Positions 63,600 through 64,000 of a stretch of DNA of 64,000 nt are shown in pieces. The DNA is from Ammoniphilus resinae. Its GTDB lineage: Bacteria > Bacillota > Bacilli > Aneurinibacillales > RAOX-1. The position numbers were made by a program, and so were the translations under genes. The stretch is taken from positions 62,001-126,000 of the forward strand of contig NZ_JAGGKT010000009.1 of assembly GCF_017873965.1 (NCBI RefSeq). The letters run 5' to 3'. The notes beneath the pieces were generated by a model. That model ran no database searches, was not told where the DNA came from, and saw nothing but the letters and a program-made list of their open reading frames with translations. Position 1 is the first letter of the stretch. Every line of letters starts with the position of its first letter.

Positions 63600-64000
63600 A
63601 TGAGATATTGGGTCACATGGTTAGAAGAAAGTGATCGCCAAATCCTTTATTTTATTAATCGCAGGTTGAAATGCTCAGTACTTGACTGGCTGATGCCAAC
63701 GATTACCCATTTGGGAGGGGCGGTTTTTACGATTGGGTTATTCATACTGCTTTTTCCTTTGATGGGGGGAAAAGTGGATTTGATCATAGAAGGGTTATGC
63801 TCCCTCACCATTAGCCATCTGATGGTTCAGTTCATAAAAAGAAGTTTTTCAAGACCGAGACCTTATTTAAAAGATCGGAATGTAATTGTTTGTCCCAATC
63901 CCCTAAAGGATTACTCTTTTCCTTCTGGTCATACAACTGCCATTTTTTCTTTATGTACATCCATTAGTTTGATTTTTCCTGGATTTTTTTCAGTGTCGTA
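63600..64000 (+). CDS. PAP2 family phosphatase (3' end beyond window)
   Basis: The ATG lies after AAAGGAGGGGGGG and the frame is open for 133 residues to the window edge. Helix-rich protein with the PAP2 motifs KRSFSRPRPY (K-x6-R-P) and SYSFPSGHTTA-like SFPSGHTTA; the third motif lies outside the window. Members dephosphorylate phosphatidate, undecaprenyl diphosphate or similar lipids on the membrane. It is divergent from the UgtP-like gene. Confidence 0.85.
   Translation, partial: MRYWVTWLEESDRQILYFINRRLKCSVLDWLMPTITHLGGAVFTIGLFILLFPLMGGKVDLIIEGLCSLTISHLMVQFIKRSFSRPRPYLKDRNVIVCPNPLKDYSFPSGHTTAIFSLCTSISLIFPGFFSVS

Overview
The window comes from the chromosome of an endospore-forming member of the Bacillales. 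Three things support this: a complete S10-spc-alpha ribosomal protein cluster with B. subtilis-like order, sporulation and germination genes (cwlD, gerD, kbaA, pdaB) followed by rocF-sigW-rsiW-cdaA-cdaR-glmM-glmS, and a C-type zinc-ribbon S14. It also carries selB and a UCA-anticodon tRNA-Sec, which are uncommon in this order; that points to a Paenibacillaceae/Brevibacillus-like or Ammoniphilus-like lineage rather than B. subtilis itself (inference, not proven).

Layout. 1-5.7 kb is accessory: the 5' end of an EamA/DMT transporter behind a GntR/FCD regulator, then a TupA-like ATP-grasp gene and four GT8 glycosyltransferases arranged as a duplicated divergent pair. 6.1-8.7 kb holds a cold-shock gene with a structured leader, a CarD-like regulator and the DEAD-box helicase CshA. 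8.9-12.4 kb is a large secreted GH10 xylanase with G+C-rich codon use, followed by a decayed IS3-family end. tRNA-Sec (minus) and selB (plus) lie between this and the ribosomal cluster, where B. subtilis has the str operon (fusA, tufA).

15.5-30.8 kb runs rpsJ to rplQ with secY, adk, map, a KOW protein, infA, rpmJ and rpoA. A short gap with four Cys-Gly-Gly-type dyad repeats leads into ecfA1-ecfA2-ecfT-truA, then rplM-rpsI. A GbsR-type regulator and opuAA-AB-AC (glycine betaine uptake) sit between rpsI and the ybaK-cwlD-salA-gerD-kbaA-pdaB block. The sporulation block is followed by arginase, sigmaW with its anti-sigma factor, and cdaA-cdaR-glmM, coupling c-di-AMP signalling to cell-wall precursor synthesis. 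glmS sits behind a self-cleaving glmS ribozyme.

From 53.7 kb the content is accessory again: an Mn-dependent pyrophosphatase behind a recognisable fluoride riboswitch, two pirins, an FAD monooxygenase paired with a variant GTP cyclohydrolase II, a 5'-nucleotidase-like HAD protein, a SHOCT membrane protein, an EAL / CBS-GGDEF pair, a glycosyltransferase operon with a DeoR-type HTH protein, and the 5' part of a PAP2 phosphatase.

The most interesting signals are regulatory RNAs: the fluoride switch on ppaC; a set of mutually exclusive hairpins between the glmS ribozyme and the glmS start that could mask its Shine-Dalgarno; a 63-nt hairpin in the cold-shock leader; and a structured 258-nt gap between rpsK and rpoA. 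I found no complete undescribed multi-gene system. The monooxygenase/GTP-cyclohydrolase pair and the duplicated GT8 locus are the best protein-level candidates. All calls are from reading the sequence; no database search was run.
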